Positions 32,475-45,128 are shown, counted from the stretch's first letter. The stretch: DNA of 64,000 nucleotides from Epichloe hybrida (GCA_019022495.1 JAFEKR010000003.1:1922001-1986000); one strand, 5' to 3'. Notes: generated from the sequence alone by a model not told the origin. Numbers and translations are program-made.

Positions 32475-33932
32475 CTACGGGGAGGGACGTTCGTTTTCGA
32501 TGGCTTCAGCTGATTTACGACGCCTAGATTGGGTAGATGATTCAGAAGAGCTATTTCGTCTTCGTCCTGTGGGCCGTTCACTTTTGTCAACAGGCCTTCT
32601 GCGATTTCTGCTTCCACGATCTCGTGACCGGTCGGGGCTACAAGACTCATCACTGCGGCGACGTTTGTTCTCTCTTCTTGCGGGTGACCTTCTGCCACGA
32701 CTACGTGACCTTGATCGACTGCAAGAGCTTGCGGAGGATGATGGTGACTGCCGTCTGCGGCGGGGAGGCGATCGACTGCGTGACTCTGACCTCCTTCTTT
32801 TTTTATGCGCTGGCGAGCTGCGGCCGGAAGATATAGATCGGGAACGACGAGCAGGCCCAGAACGGTGGTCTCGGCTATCACGTCGTTCATGTCGCGGACG
32901 GTAGGCATCTCCACGAGGTGACCTCGACCTCTTTCGAGAACCACGATGCCTTGGTGGGGAGGATTTTCGACGTGCAGGGCTATCGGATGCCTCATTTTTG
33001 CCAGGTGGAGTGAGATTCCGCGACCTCGATCGAGAGGATTCGTCTTCGGAAGAAGGACGATCGCGTCGCCGTCTTCGTTCGTGGTCACGACCACGCCGAG
33101 CATTCGGTACGTAACTATCCCGGCCATACGAGTCCCGGGAACCTCGAGATTGGGGTTCCGACGGCCGACTGAATCTTCCTGCGCGATCCTGATCCCCTCG
33201 TCTGGAACGGTTGTCAAAGGTATCGTTGCCACGTCGACTCTGCCAAGTATCAGTATGGTTGTTTGCTCGGTCATGCCGATCTCGTTGCTTGATGTCTGAA
33301 ATTTCGCGATCCCCACGATCGAGATCTTGGCGCCGTCTGCGAGCATCGTCGACAGCCCGATCAGCCTCCCTCTGGTTGAATGTTAGTCCTACATACGCGG
33401 GAATTGATTGAGTGAAGATATGGCTGATTATGCGCACCTTTTCTTGCATCAGTTCTAGTTTTTTAGCCTCGAGCAGCTCTTTGGGTACACCTTGAGGGCT
33501 ACCTTGGGCGCTCAGTAGAAGATTCCATAATTTTTTACAAAACGGCGCCGTGTCTTTGTCCAGAAATCCAGTGAGCTGGATTTGAAGGGATTTGATATCG
33601 GGCTTCGGAAATTGTTGTCAGTGTCGAGAGTACAGGAAGCTCAATATCCGAGTTGAGTATTGATGGGAAGACATACGTGACGCGACCCCTCGATGAGATT
33701 GAAGCAGAGTTCAATTACCACATCGTCTTCGTTGCCTAGAATGTCGGATATTCCGTTCGCAATCCACCTGAGAAGTTCGGTCAGCCATGGTCGATCTGCG
33801 AAGCATTACCAGAGAGAGCAGAGCCAACTTTTTCATTACTTGCAGGTTGACTTTCTGCATATCCACCTTTTTGCTGAATTCTGGGGGAAACTTGGTCGAC
33901 TTGAGAAGTCGTGCGTCTACCTTTGACGCCAT
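32475..33932 (-). CDS. PWI-domain SR splicing factor (SRRM1-like)
   Basis: Four exons, complement of 32475..33371, 33438..33602, 33677..33767 and 33829..33932, giving 418 aa. Residues 1-110 form a PWI domain closely following SRRM1/SRm160: FSKKVDMQKVNLQVMKKWI, DILGNEDDVVIELCFNLIEG, then LQIQLTGFLDKDTAPFCKKL. The rest is an Arg/Ser/Asp-rich tail with many RS dipeptides. Family knowledge: a nuclear coactivator of splicing that binds RNA through PWI and other SR proteins through the tail. The intron 1 donor is the weak gttggc, chosen because it alone restores the conserved KKWI joint. A second frame through the tail stays open for 365 codons; I treat it as a by-product of the repetitive RS coding. 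Confidence 0.9.
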
Positions 33933-34501
33933 GGTGAGTAGTGATGGCGCCTAATTATGCTGTGAACGAAGATCGAAAAAAGAAGTTGGGTGAATAGAAA
34001 AGTGACGACTGGTCTTGAATAGCGGCAGAAAGCTGTCAAGTTTGGGGGGCGCACAGACCATGCAGGCAAGCTCTCATCGATCCTCGCCACGGGCAGCAGA
34101 GTCATCCTTAATAGCAGACTAATTGCAGCGCTTCTAGATTCCGCGTCAGATCAAGTGCATGGTACATGATTCAAATGGTGAAGATTCTCGGGATTTTCAG
34201 TCTTATGACACGCCATACATGCAAATCTGTGCAGTAATTTGATTCACCAACACCGCCCCCCATCCAGTCGGGACGGCACGTCGTAGGCTCATGATACAGC
34301 TTCATCGTCCCTGTAACAGCAGCCTGGCTCGAGCGCTGCAGGCACCTTCAGAACATTGAAAGATGGCTGGGTCAGCTGTATTAATCCGTACAACGGAGTA
34401 AAGCCCCGCAATACCCTGGCACAGCCAGACTCTTCATCGCAATCGGCACCCTGGATTTCATCGCATCTTGCCATCTCTATCAAACAAGGATTGCCCCCAC
34501 G
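33933..34501. promoter_or_regulatory. Divergent promoter SR factor/NAS2
   Basis: 569 bp between divergent ATG codons. It contains TAATCCGTA at 34383 and a near copy AACGGAGTA at 34392. No other element recognised. Confidence 0.5.
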
Positions 34502-35371
34502 ATGATGAACATGCATGCGCCGACCGTGCCATCAGGCCCGACCAGCAGCGCCGTTACAAACGGCAACGCGGGGCATTTGAGCTTTGCCGAGCTTCAGCGA
34601 AAGAAGGCAGACTTGGAAGAAGAGCTCACAGCTCTCTGCGGCGTTCTTGAATCAGTGTGTCTTGCTTTGCATCACATTTTCGAGCGTCTATCAATTCTAA
34701 CAAAAGTACCAGCATGGAGTGAATATGGAAACACCTCTTATCACCAGGGACGGCTTTCCACGATCTGACATTGACGTTGCTCAGAGTGCGCCTGTCTCTC
34801 TAATAATAGCTCATCGCGGTTATGCACGTGACATATTCCATGCTAATTGTTGAACAGTTCGCACAACCAGAGCGCGGATCATCCGACTTAAGAATGACTA
34901 TAAAGACACGATGGCCAATGTCGAGAAACATCTTCATGAACATTTCGCAAGCTTAGATGAAGGCAATGAGAGCAACTTGCCCTCGGGGAGCACTGTTTCG
35001 CTAGTGTTACCAGATTCCGAGGTCGATGGTTTGGACAAACCTTTTGCAAAGGTCAATTCTGTTGCTGCTGGCAGCCCAGCCGATCGTGCCGGACTGAAGC
35101 AAGGAGATGAAATTCGCAATTTCGGATACGTGAACGAGACCAATCATGACAACCTCAGGAAAGTAGCTGAGTGCGTTCAGGGAAACGAAGGGGTATGTGT
35201 CACACCCTACGTCAGGTCTTAGGTTTGCTGACATACTCCCAGCGCAACATATTCATAAAGGTTTCGAGAGCATCGGGTGTTGCTCAACGCCACGAGTTAC
35301 GCCTGACTCTCACGCCAGCTCGAGATTGGGGTGGCCGCGGCATGCTTGGATGCCACATTCTGCCGCTGTAA
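34502..35371 (+). CDS. NAS2: 26S proteasome assembly chaperone Nas2/PSMD9
   Basis: Four exons, 34502..34654, 34713..34785, 34858..35192 and 35243..35371, giving 229 aa. The N-terminal coiled coil (LSFAELQRKKADLEEELTAL) and HGVNMETPLITRDGFPRSDI are the Nas2 hallmark. The C-terminal half is a PDZ domain: FAKVNSVAAGSPADRAGLKQ, GDEIRNFGYVNE, and a closing strand RNIFIKVSR ... LTPARDWGGRGMLGCHILPL. Family knowledge: binds the Rpt5 tail while the regulatory-particle base of the 26S proteasome is assembled. MMNMHA offers three ATG codons close together; I use the first. Confidence 0.95.
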
Positions 35372-36518
35372 GAAAAGTCATGTATTGTGACTTACTTTCA
35401 ACTTTGCTACAAGTCGAGACTTTGCAAGTTGGAATTCTCCTGCAAGGCTGCGATAGAAGCGGTTGCAATAGCAAAAATCAGAGACCGGGAGAGGGGAGGT
35501 CTACTGAAAATACCATGTGGCTCGTTTTAGGCAGCCGATGCAGCTGGCAGGCAGGTAATAATAATAGGTAGGTAGCCTTACGGATTTGTCATCAAGACCA
35601 AGACAGGAGCAGCTAGATTGGGCACAGCGTGGCGCCCGACAACATCATGTCCTTCCTTGCCTTTTTGGGTGCACCTTGTCCCGGTTTCAGGCATCGCATG
35701 AGGCGGCATGAGGTGGCATGAGGTGGCGACTGATGAGTGGGTGCTTTTTGGTGCTTTTGCAGGCAATTTGGAAGTCGAGCTTGTTGCGGCGCTACCAGCG
35801 ATAATAAGCCTTGGGTAGCGCCAGAGCAATGGAAAGCTGGGCACCTGGCTGTCTGCGCCTAATATGCCCGGTCTTGGTTGCATCACATTGCTCTGACGCA
35901 TTTGCCTGTGCCCAAGTACAGTATAAATAGTGCTCACAGCACCCGGGCTTCACTGGCAACTCGACACGCATGTTTTTGTCTTTCGGTCGCTATTGAAGCA
36001 AGAAGGTCGACTAGCTGAGGTATGGAACAAATTCGTTGAATTTACGGAGTACCATCGCCGTGTATTTGGAAGCGGTGACCAGTTGACGTATCTGAATTGT
36101 GCGAAGTTTGCGGCTCCTGATTGGAATGGACCCATGCACACACATCACGTGCATGAGCCCACCCCCAGCAGATTGAATTTTTCGCTTTCTGGTTCTGCCC
36201 TGGCCCAAGAAGTTCCCCGCCGCCCTTCAATCATCTGTCTAGGCTGACCGACCTTGTGCAAGTTTATCACTTGAACCACATCCCACGCCAGTGAGACCAC
36301 AGAAAGGTACTGTCAACCCGCTCGATTCACATCCATTGCCATCAATTTCGAGGTCGGGATTACGCTTTTCACATTCCGACTATATCTCTGTCTTATGTTG
36401 TTTTCCTCTTCTGTCTCGCAAACTGCTGCCGCCGCCGTCAGTTGGCTAACGCCGTTCTTTTAGCACCCCGCTTGTTTACATCACTTTTTCTCGCTCGGGA
36501 CGAATTCGAATCACAAGT
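35372..36518. other. Intergenic, contains an isolated TATA box
   Basis: 1.1 kb between NAS2 and Ran (both plus strand). It has a good TATAAATAG at 35922 with only short ORFs downstream, TACGGAGTA at 36043, short CATGAGG(C/T)GG repeats at 35697-35727, and the Ran promoter and leader. Confidence 0.5.
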
Positions 36519-37524
36519 ATGGCTGAGCAGACTCCCACTTTCAAGCTCGTGCTTGTCGGTGATGGTGGTACCGGAAAGGTTGGTTTGACATTACGATGGC
36601 CCGTGTTATTCGTCTCTTCGCTCGGCCACTGTCGGGAGATGCGATGTTGTCTACCCCCGCCTACCCATCAACGAACGCCGTGAGGGGAAACCAAAAATGA
36701 AGTTATACTAACGATCAATTCGCCATAGACCACCTTTGTCAAGCGCCACTTGACTGGCGAATTCGAGAAGAAGTACATTGCCACTCTTGGAGTCGACGTT
36801 CACCCTCTCGGCTTCACTACCGTGAGTGACACGATCCGTCCACCATTCCTTGTTCATCGACGATGTCACTAACCCTCGCTTCAGAACTTCGGTCAGATTC
36901 AGTTCGATGTTTGGGATACCGCTGGTCAGGAGAAGTTCGGTGGTCTCCGTGATGGATACTACATCAACGGCCAGTGCGGTATCATCATGTTCGACGTCAC
37001 TTCTCGTATTACCTACAAAAATATTCCCGCCTGGCACCGTACGTTCCACCCCACCCTACTAAGTAGAGAGGGCAATCTCGACCGCAAAATGAATTCTAAC
37101 AATCGGCAGGTGACTTGGTCCGTGTTTGCGAGAACATTCCCATCGTCCTCTGCGGCAACAAGGTCGACGTGAAGGAGCGCAAGGTCAAGGCAAAGACTAT
37201 TACCTTCCACCGCAAGAAGAATCTTCAATACTACGACATTTCTGCCAAGTCCAACTACAACTTCGAGAAGCCCTTCCTCTGGTTGGCCCGTAAGCTGGTT
37301 GGCAACCCTGCTCTGGTACGAATTGCCCCTCTGGATGACTTGAGTTACTCTAGCTCGACATATTACCGCAATTACTGACAAACATGTAGGAGTTCGTTGC
37401 TGCTCCCGCTCTGGCTCCCCCTACTGCTCAGGTCGACGAGGCCCTCATGGCTGAGTATCGCAAGGAGATGGAGACTGCCGCTGCTCAACCTCTTCCTGGT
37501 GAGCTTTCCGACGATGACTTGTAA
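36519..37524 (+). CDS. GSP1: Ran GTPase (Gsp1)
   Basis: Five exons, 36519..36578, 36729..36821, 36885..37038, 37110..37315 and 37390..37524, giving 215 aa. All Ran motifs are present: P-loop GDGGTGK at about residues 15-21, [10 protein letters not shown] (effector region), [28 protein letters not shown] and [13 protein letters not shown]. The acidic C-terminus ends GELSDDDL, as in fungal Ran. Family knowledge: the GTPase that sets the direction of nuclear import and export and acts in spindle assembly. Introns are placed at GK|TT and similar conserved points. Confidence 0.98.
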
Positions 37525-40323
37525 ATTGGCTCGTCCCTTGCGGGATAATGACGTTGTCGGAGGAATTACGACGTGGCTCAGCTAAGATCAGCTGTCGTCG
37601 TCTACTACTGAGGTTGGCCCTTGAGCGGCCGAGATGACTATTTATGAATAAAGGAACGGGAATTCTCAAGTTTTAAAGAGCGTGATTGGAGAGGGCAGAC
37701 TCTTGCCCATAATGCCTCGGTTAGGGCAAACATCGCGGCATCGCGATCACTGCTGAACAAGAGCAGCAATACATTAGTTAGACTACACTTTCAAAATAAC
37801 TCTCGCCAGGCCAGGAACATGCGGGCTCTTGTGAAGTGTGCATGCTACGTGGCGAAGCATCAGATTGATGATGGGTGAGGGATGTGACGTCACGGCTTTG
37901 CAATGATGCCCAGTGAAAAGGATTATGTTAAGATGTTGACCAGCGATGCCTACCCTGGAGACACGACCGCGTTTTGCCGGGTACTCGACGCAATGTAGTT
38001 GTGCGCGGATCAAATTGAATGAATCATGGTCTTGTCATTCTTGTTTTGCAGTGTCCATCCACGTTGCAGTGGAATTCGGCCTGAAATCAATTGATTCTGT
38101 GCATGAAGAAGGCCTAGCATGTGGCGAAATGAACCTTTGACGATGACATTTGGGTTGGTCAATGTCAGATACTTGGTGTTTGTGGGGCGGGCCATTCATT
38201 GCTTGCAAACAAAGGACCGTTGACGCGGGTAAAAACAACAACAACAACAACAAGCTAGTAGGAGCTCCAGTGTCACTTTCAAATTTGAAATAGGTTGCCT
38301 CCACATCAAGACGCGGATTCCGAGACGTTTCAGCAAGGATGCAGTTCAATTTAAACATCCGAGCTGGTACGATGGGAATCATGTCCACTTCGAATCATGG
38401 CAATGCCCACAAATGCCGTATTTACTCCGTACCTGCGCCGCATTCCACGTTTTTCATCTTGCCCAAAGAGGGGGGATAGGCTCAGCAGCAGCACCGAGGC
38501 GAAGAGGTTCAGGCAATCGGAGTAGGACGGACAGAAACACTCGAAATAAGCTTAGCTAGTGGTCTAAGGCTGACTTGCTATGTTTAACAGGCGATTGTGA
38601 GCAACTACTAGGGAATAACGTTTCATGGCAACTCGTTGATGCTATATTTGCTGCGAAATGCGGGTTCGATCAGGATCTTATTATTACGAAGCAGGAGGTA
38701 CGCTGCTTGGAACAAACGACGGGACGCTTTCTGGCAATCACGTGGATGTGAGGATGTTGGCATTCGGCTTCTGTACTTGCACTTGCAGCCGGTCTTGACC
38801 CGAATAAACGGGAGGTTGAGGTTTGAGCCCTTGGTTGGATGGAGATGGAGATGGCGATGGAGACGGCGATGGAGATATGGAAATGGAAATGGAAATGGAA
38901 AAGCATGGGAGGAAGGGGGGGCGTGTGAGTTACGCCGCGTCGCGTCCATCAAGACGGCAAGGCGGGGGCCCAGAACGAACTGCAGGGCAGACATATGGAA
39001 AAAATCATGGGATAAGTAAATATAAAACAAAATAAGATAAAGTAATACAGGATAGAGCATCTTTTATCCATGCCGCACGCTCATGCGTTTGAATAGTGGC
39101 AGATGGGGTGGAGCGGGATCTGGAAGGAACAGAACATGGATTGCCGGATATGAGGCGTGTCGGAATGGAAGATACCAGGCGGCAAAGTGGTGAGTTTAGG
39201 ACGCGCTGGACGAAAGAGGCTGGGGGCGTAATAACTAACGTACGAAATCGATCTCACCGCAAATTTGAAAGCCACCAATATTTCCCAGTCCGATTCCCCA
39301 GCCGCCATGTGCGAGAAAAAACCCCCCAAAAAACCCCCCAAAAAAACCGCGATAGGCAGCCTGCTTGGTCTCCAGGACCGACCCGACGCGCGTGGCACCA
39401 GAGACAAATAGAGTGGGTAAATAGAAACAGAAACTTGGTGGACGGGGCCCGCAATGGCAATGGCAATGCACTGCGATTTGCTTTTTCATGGAGCTCGTCG
39501 AGTTTGATCAATGGGATTTTTTTCGTCGTGTTTGGCACAAAGTCTCACTCTGACTGACGGGTTCTGGACGTGCAACGCGTGTTGACATGTTTCCTCTTTG
39601 GGACATGGCATCGTTCAAGGGCGCGACTTGATTTGCCGCAGCGGCAACACCAGCTCCATAGGCGCGAGGAGTCTGTGGATGACGCCTGGCGACTCGACAA
39701 AATCCCAAAACGACGGGGGGACAGGACAAAAGTTCACTTCCGTGGAATAATCATCTAGGCCGCCAAGTTACAAGAAATATTATTCTCTGCCCTGCTGACG
39801 GTAGAATTGGAATTCGGGTTTCCCAAGTGGTCTGTCTAGATATGTAGGCTTAAAAAAAAAAAAAAACCTGGAACTCGTCGCGATGCGCGCACACCCCCTC
39901 TCCCCCCCTCCCACCCCAGCCGAGGCCCGCTTCCTAAATGGTTTCGTCTTTGGGCCACGGACTCTGCTCTATTATCATCCCAGCTATGTATATACATACA
40001 TCCGGCCCTTGTGTCCGTATTCCTTGCTCATTCCTAGTAGTCCCCGTCCCAAACTCCACGTCCGCGGTCCACGACTGCACACGACTGCACGCACGACACT
40101 TCTGCGCGACAACACGACTTTCCTTTTCTTCAATGCTCCTCCGCCTCTTTTGCCTTAATCCCTAGTATCCATCATCGTCTTTTATTTTTTATTCTTCTGT
40201 CTCTCCCAAGGCCATTGAAAAAAAAAAACACCCCCAAACACTCCCGGACAGTAATGCATCCCGCGTCGTAACACCAACACCCCGACTCGATTCCTCTTTC
40301 CTCCTCGCCGCCCGCGTCTCCAA
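37525..40323. other. Long intergenic region, no supported gene
   Basis: 2.8 kb, the longest gap in the window. It holds the Ran 3' region, TACTCCGTA at 38423, a GATGGA/GGAAAT purine microsatellite at 38836-38900 whose frames look open by composition only, a C/A-rich run near 39320, and a pyrimidine-rich leader before the homeodomain gene. No ORF here resembles a protein. Confidence 0.55.
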
Positions 40324-42489
40324 ATGTCGACAATTACTTCGCCGACGACGCCTCGCGAGCAGCTACCGCAGGCTAGCCCGCCGAGCCAACATGGCTCCTC
40401 GACAATATCACTTCAGCCCCTCGGGGATGACGTGTCGACCCTCGGTGCAGACATGGAGAAGCATCCCAAGGGCAAGAGGAAGCGAACTGCGTATGTTTGA
40501 TGCCTACCCGAGGCTAGAAAGCTCAGTCTTTTAGACTTGGCATTTCTCCTCTATTTTCTTCTTCTTTTTGTCACTATTCTCCTACACTCGAACAGAGTGA
40601 TTCGAGCCCCGTGGCTGACAGACTTGTTTTCCCAAATCAATGTAGTGCCAAGGACAAAATGGTTCTGGAAGATGCGTACCGCAGTAATCCGAAGCCGGAT
40701 AAGCAGGCGCGTCAAGAGGTCGTGGATCGCGTCTCGCTTAATGACAAGGAAGTCCAGGTAAGCTACCATGCGTACGGTGAAACGGGCTCAAGCACGCGTA
40801 CATGTGTGTTATTGAGATGTTTCCAATGTTGGGGAATCAAGCACGACTAAAACATCCTTTTGCAAAACGGGCAGATCTGGTTCCAGAACCGCCGACAAAA
40901 TGACCGCAGGAAATCACGTCCTTTATCCCCCGAGGAACTTGCTGCTCTTCGCTTCGGTGGCATGCACCACATATCCTCCGACCCAGTCTCTTCTCGCAGC
41001 ACCATGGTCAATATTGAGCCTGCCGACCGGTCGTTCCCGTCTTCGGATCCTGCCGCACGCCCCGTCGACCAAGGGCCCGTTTCACCTCTGTTTACTCTCA
41101 CGAGACCCGAGCTTGGTCGCTCGTACTCGTACTCGGATGCTGCCATTGTCACGCCCAGGCACCACGGCACGTCGCCGTCGCTGAGTCAAAGCCAAGAATT
41201 ACCGTCTTCGCAGAAATCAGAGAAGAGCTCCGAGTCCATGTCTCACTCGTTTTCTAATTCGGTTGGATATCTCGCCAATCGCTGGAACTTGGGCAGTTCG
41301 TTTTCAACACCGTCGACCTTGGGTCGTGGCGGCGATGATTCCCTGAGGTTGGTTTGCTTTCATTCGTGATCCGCAACCCCCCACCCCCTCACCCACCCAT
41401 GGACTCTTTTCTTTGGGAAATCCCATCGGTACTAACTCTGCTTTCTCTCGTAGACTGGATCCTTTCCCGCCATCATCTTGCTCGTCGGATAAGACGTACA
41501 ATGCCCAGAGCAAATCACAGTCCCAAGTACGACTCTCACTATCACTTGAAGGCAAGGCTGAACTGGTTTCTGGCCATGGCCAAGCCTCTCCTTCACGGCC
41601 CCCGCCGTCAAGGACACCATCTGCAGCTTCATCTCGCGTGCCACCTCGGCCACGAGGAAGTCTATCACGCAGTCACAGTGCTTTACCAAGCATCACCCTC
41701 CCGCCCATCTCTGCTCTAACAAGCTCACTACCACCGCGGCTTGTCCGCGGCCGCTCTCGAGACGTCCAAGCATGGGAATCGTGTGCCGACTCCGAGAGAC
41801 GCGACGAGCTGACAGCCCAGGCTGAGCACGAGTCCAACGGCTCCGCCATTGCCGCCATCAGTCTACTTCGATCATCCAGCGGCATTCTCCAGCCTAGTTC
41901 GACAAAGCGCAACGCGTCCCTCTCTCGACCTCAACAACCGCATCAAGCGAAAAAGGCCAAACTCAGCCGAACCAGTTCGACATTATCCCGTCGTCTGGAA
42001 ACCCCCCCCACCACCACCATCACCACCACTGTCCTCGATGCAGACCTAGCGAAACCAAACGCCAACCCAGACGGCAAAGTCAAAGTATCCATGCTCGTTT
42101 CCCCCACAGACTCGGACAAGGAGAACTGGAGTCCCGACGAGGCCGGCCACCCTCAACAACAAGAAGGCCATCGTCGACGTCCTCTCCCCGCCGGCTCAGC
42201 TGCCATCAAGCCCTCTCCCATCAACCCGCGACGCCTCGGACGCGCCCTACGCGACCACAACGTCTCATCCATGCTAGCAAGCCGCTCTCACACTGCACCC
42301 GCCCGCCCCCTCGGCTCTTCCAATGCCAACCCCGCCATTGACATCTTCGAAGACGGCAGTGCCAAGAAGAACAAGTCCCGAGAGGACGATGTCGAGAAAT
42401 TCATGCGCGGCGAAGTCAGTCCCAGTAAAAAACCAGACATGGACTGCGTAGCTGGCCTCCTGTCCCTCAGCCAAGGAGCCTGGCGTTGA
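40324..42489 (+). CDS. Homeodomain transcription factor
   Basis: Four exons, 40324..40490, 40646..40757, 40875..41347 and 41454..42489, giving 595 aa. The homeodomain spans residues about 50-110 and is split by two introns: GKRKRTAAKDKMVLEDAY, then NPKPDKQARQEVVDRVSLND, and recognition helix KEVQIWFQNRRQNDRRK. The remainder is Ser/Pro-rich and disordered, with a conserved-looking SPTDSDKENWSPDE segment near residue 490 and a short C-terminal box ending MDCVAGLLSLSQGAWR. Family knowledge: fungal homeodomain factors of this kind (yeast Yox1/Yhp1, filamentous Hbx/Htf proteins) regulate cell cycle or conidiation. Which of these applies is unknown. Nuclear. Confidence 0.9.
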
Positions 42490-43301
42490 CGGGAAGAAGA
42501 CGGAACCTGACGAAATCTCTCATGATGAATTCTTTCAAAAAAGTCTTGTTCTTATGCTATAATGTATAGAATCTGATACCTGGGTAGTCAACCAATGGCT
42601 GTATTTTACCATGGTCGCAATGGATGGAACCAACAGGAGTTGCAGTGTTCATGTTTTATTCCATCTCTATTCCATGTCCGGTTAAGTCGTGGGGAGCTCG
42701 TGAAAATCAGTGCCGGTGGCGCGGGATGGCACTTCCGGCCGTGTTTTCTTCTTTATTTATTTTTTCCCTCCCCAAAAAAAGAAATCTGAAATGTCAATAG
42801 TACATTGTTCATGAGCCTCTGTTTGCACAAATCCCTTTCGGAACTGCAGTAGTTTTATTTCTTGTGACTGTCCTTCTGCCCCATGTTCCCGCTGCTGATG
42901 CTGATAGTCGGGGTGTTTGACAACTCTGACTGGTCAAGATGGATGGGGGCGTCTGCTTACCGAAGAAACCACAAGTGACTTTATTTAAGTCTGTAATATG
43001 TGATGCCAACTCATGGAACATTTTTCATTTCCAAAAAACCCCCCCTCCCATTTTATTCATCAATTCCGCTGTGATTGAGTTGTAGAAACAAAAAAAAAAG
43101 GGACGGACGAAAAAAAGGAAAAACGCTCGAGTTTGATGCGTGGCATGTCTGATATCTAGCCCTGAAAAGCCCTAATACGTCATTAACCATCGCCTCCCCT
43201 CATATTGTCCCCAAAAGCTTTGTACAAAAAGTGGCTTTTGATCAGCCTTCTAACTTGATCAGTGTTTCATTCGTCAAGCAGATTCGTATCCGCTGTATAT
43301 T
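42490..43301. other. Convergent intergenic region
   Basis: 0.8 kb between the 3' ends of the homeodomain gene and the NAD kinase. A-rich and C-rich runs near 42771-42780 and 43034-43105; no gene seen. Confidence 0.5.
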
Positions 43302-45128
43302 TTACAAACCCAGCAGGCTCATTTGTCGTCTAACAGGACTTGCACTGACACTTCCCTCTTCGCTGGGATAGTAAGCGCTATCTGTGTCAATGTCCCAGCT
43401 GACGGCGTCGTCTCCGGCTTGCGAGACCATACCATCTGATGCTGCATCGGGGTCAAATGGCTTTTGCGCGGCAGCACGGACATTCCATCTCAGCGTCCGG
43501 CTGACGCTGTCAAACCACTCTGTATCTGTTCGTGTCACCGTGGGAAAGGGATACTGCGATGCAGTAATGGTGACATAGTCGCCCTGTCGAAGTTCAATAC
43601 GGCCTTTGCCGTCAAAGGCGCAATAAGCTGTCGCTCTGGAATTTCGAGGTACCGCAACCCTCAAGGCCATGGTATCCGACAGAACCATAGGTCGAAAGGA
43701 CAGCGTATGTGGGCAGATGGGTGTCAATAAGATGGCGGGAATGTCGGGATGGACAAGCGATCCTCCCGCCGATAGCGAATATGCCGTTGAGCCGGTTGGC
43801 GTGGAAAAGATGCAGCCATCAGCCTGAACAACCGTGAGGAGCTCACCATCGCCGTACAGTTCCAGATTGGATACATAAGGCGACGGCCCTCGGTCAATCA
43901 CAAGCTCATTGAGCACCTCGAATTGCTCTCCTTCATCCCCATGTCCGGTTTGGGCGTCATGTCTCCAGACGGTGCATGTGAAGCGCATGCGCAAATTGAT
44001 CTTCATGCCATCATCGCCCATGACACGACCGAGATGCGACCTGTACTTGTCAAACTCAAAGGTGGTCATGAACCCTAGGCTTCCAAGACTGAAAGAGAGT
44101 ACTGGAGGGACAACGCGTTGGAACAGCCAAGATGTGAAGAGGACAGTGCCATCCCCACCCAGGGTGAGGACGAGATCGAATTTCTCCGGCTGATTCCAGC
44201 ATAAATCTGGTGTCCAATATTTCAGCATATGCTCGAAGCGAGGATTTTCAGCAACGATGCCGTGTGCATCGAAGCGCTTTGAGCTGCGCAGTTTGGCGTC
44301 GACATATACGTTGACTCCCAGGTCAGAGCCATATCGAGGAGTGCGCAGGAGCCACGTGGCAAGCTCACGAGTCAAGTACACAAGCTGGTGATCTCGGGCT
44401 TTGGTGACTATCATGACATTTCTCACGGCTCGCTTTATAGGGCGTCGCTGCAGTTGTTTAGAAACCTCACGGACACCAGTGGCTGTTTGTACCAATCTCG
44501 AATGCGACATGGACTGGTCGTTTTTTATCTCATCAAGAATCTTATCAATATCAACGGCGTCGTCAAATCTTTGGTGATAGAAACATGGCGATTGCATTGC
44601 CGTAAAAGCCGATGTTGGTGTGGCTTGTTTTCGGGCCAAGTCTTGCAGCGCATCCGCCAGCATCTGTGAGGAAGCGGCAGAGCCGGGAGCGTCGCTGTTT
44701 TGTTTCGATAACATGTTGCCGAGTGGAAGAGCCTCAGGCCGTCCTTTCCGCGCAAAGGATGCCAGTGCCTTGATGATGGTCTGGCGAGGAATGGAGTCGC
44801 AGGAGGGGGCACTGCGTCGATGACCGAGATACGGTGCCCGAGATGATGCAGACTGAGGCACCCAAGGCCAGCCGCGATACGATTCCGAGGTGAGTGAATT
44901 GGAAGATCCGCCACCCAGAGCCGGCACAGCAGTAGATGGTGTACACGGGTCGTCTGCAGAACGAGTAGCCTTGAATGTGTTGATTGATAGACTGTGTGCA
45001 GCGCTGGAAGTTTTCGGGCGGTCGAGGTCGACAACCTTATTAATATTATTCTTGATGGCAGATTGGCTGTCAATTCCACCGATGGCTGGGTGGAGCGCCG
45101 TAGGTGACGAGAGCGCCTCGGAGGTCAT
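43302..45128 (-). CDS. NAD(H) kinase
   Basis: Single exon, 608 aa. The catalytic domain starts near residue 240: FDLVLTLGGDGTVLFTSWLF carries the GGDG motif, followed by VLSFSLGSLGFMTTFEFDKY, FEVLNELVIDRGPSPYVSNL (the NE motif) and ADGCIFSTPTGSTAYSLSAGG, all diagnostic of ATP-NAD kinase. The first 230 residues are Ser-rich and low in conservation, probably regulatory. Family knowledge: phosphorylates NAD to NADP and supports reductive biosynthesis and oxidant defence; it resembles the cytosolic Utr1 group more than mitochondrial Pos5 because no presequence is visible. Divergent from an MFS gene across 219 bp. Confidence 0.95.
   Translation of the reverse strand: MTSEALSSPTALHPAIGGIDSQSAIKNNINKVVDLDRPKTSSAAHSLSINTFKATRSADDPCTPSTAVPALGGGSSNSLTSESYRGWPWVPQSASSRAPYLGHRRSAPSCDSIPRQTIIKALASFARKGRPEALPLGNMLSKQNSDAPGSAASSQMLADALQDLARKQATPTSAFTAMQSPCFYHQRFDDAVDIDKILDEIKNDQSMSHSRLVQTATGVREVSKQLQRRPIKRAVRNVMIVTKARDHQLVYLTRELATWLLRTPRYGSDLGVNVYVDAKLRSSKRFDAHGIVAENPRFEHMLKYWTPDLCWNQPEKFDLVLTLGGDGTVLFTSWLFQRVVPPVLSFSLGSLGFMTTFEFDKYRSHLGRVMGDDGMKINLRMRFTCTVWRHDAQTGHGDEGEQFEVLNELVIDRGPSPYVSNLELYGDGELLTVVQADGCIFSTPTGSTAYSLSAGGSLVHPDIPAILLTPICPHTLSFRPMVLSDTMALRVAVPRNSRATAYCAFDGKGRIELRQGDYVTITASQYPFPTVTRTDTEWFDSVSRTLRWNVRAAAQKPFDPDAASDGMVSQAGDDAVSWDIDTDSAYYPSEEGSVSASPVRRQMSLLGL

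Noticed and set aside
32249..33346. 365-codon ORF in a second minus frame
   Set aside because: Overlaps the RS tail of the PWI protein, lacks domain features and is explained by repetitive codons; kept only as a low-interest finding.
38623..39060. ORFs of 127-145 codons on both strands around 38.6-39.1 kb
   Set aside because: They read through a GATGGA/GGAAAT microsatellite and give simple repeats of His/Phe or Trp/Arg.
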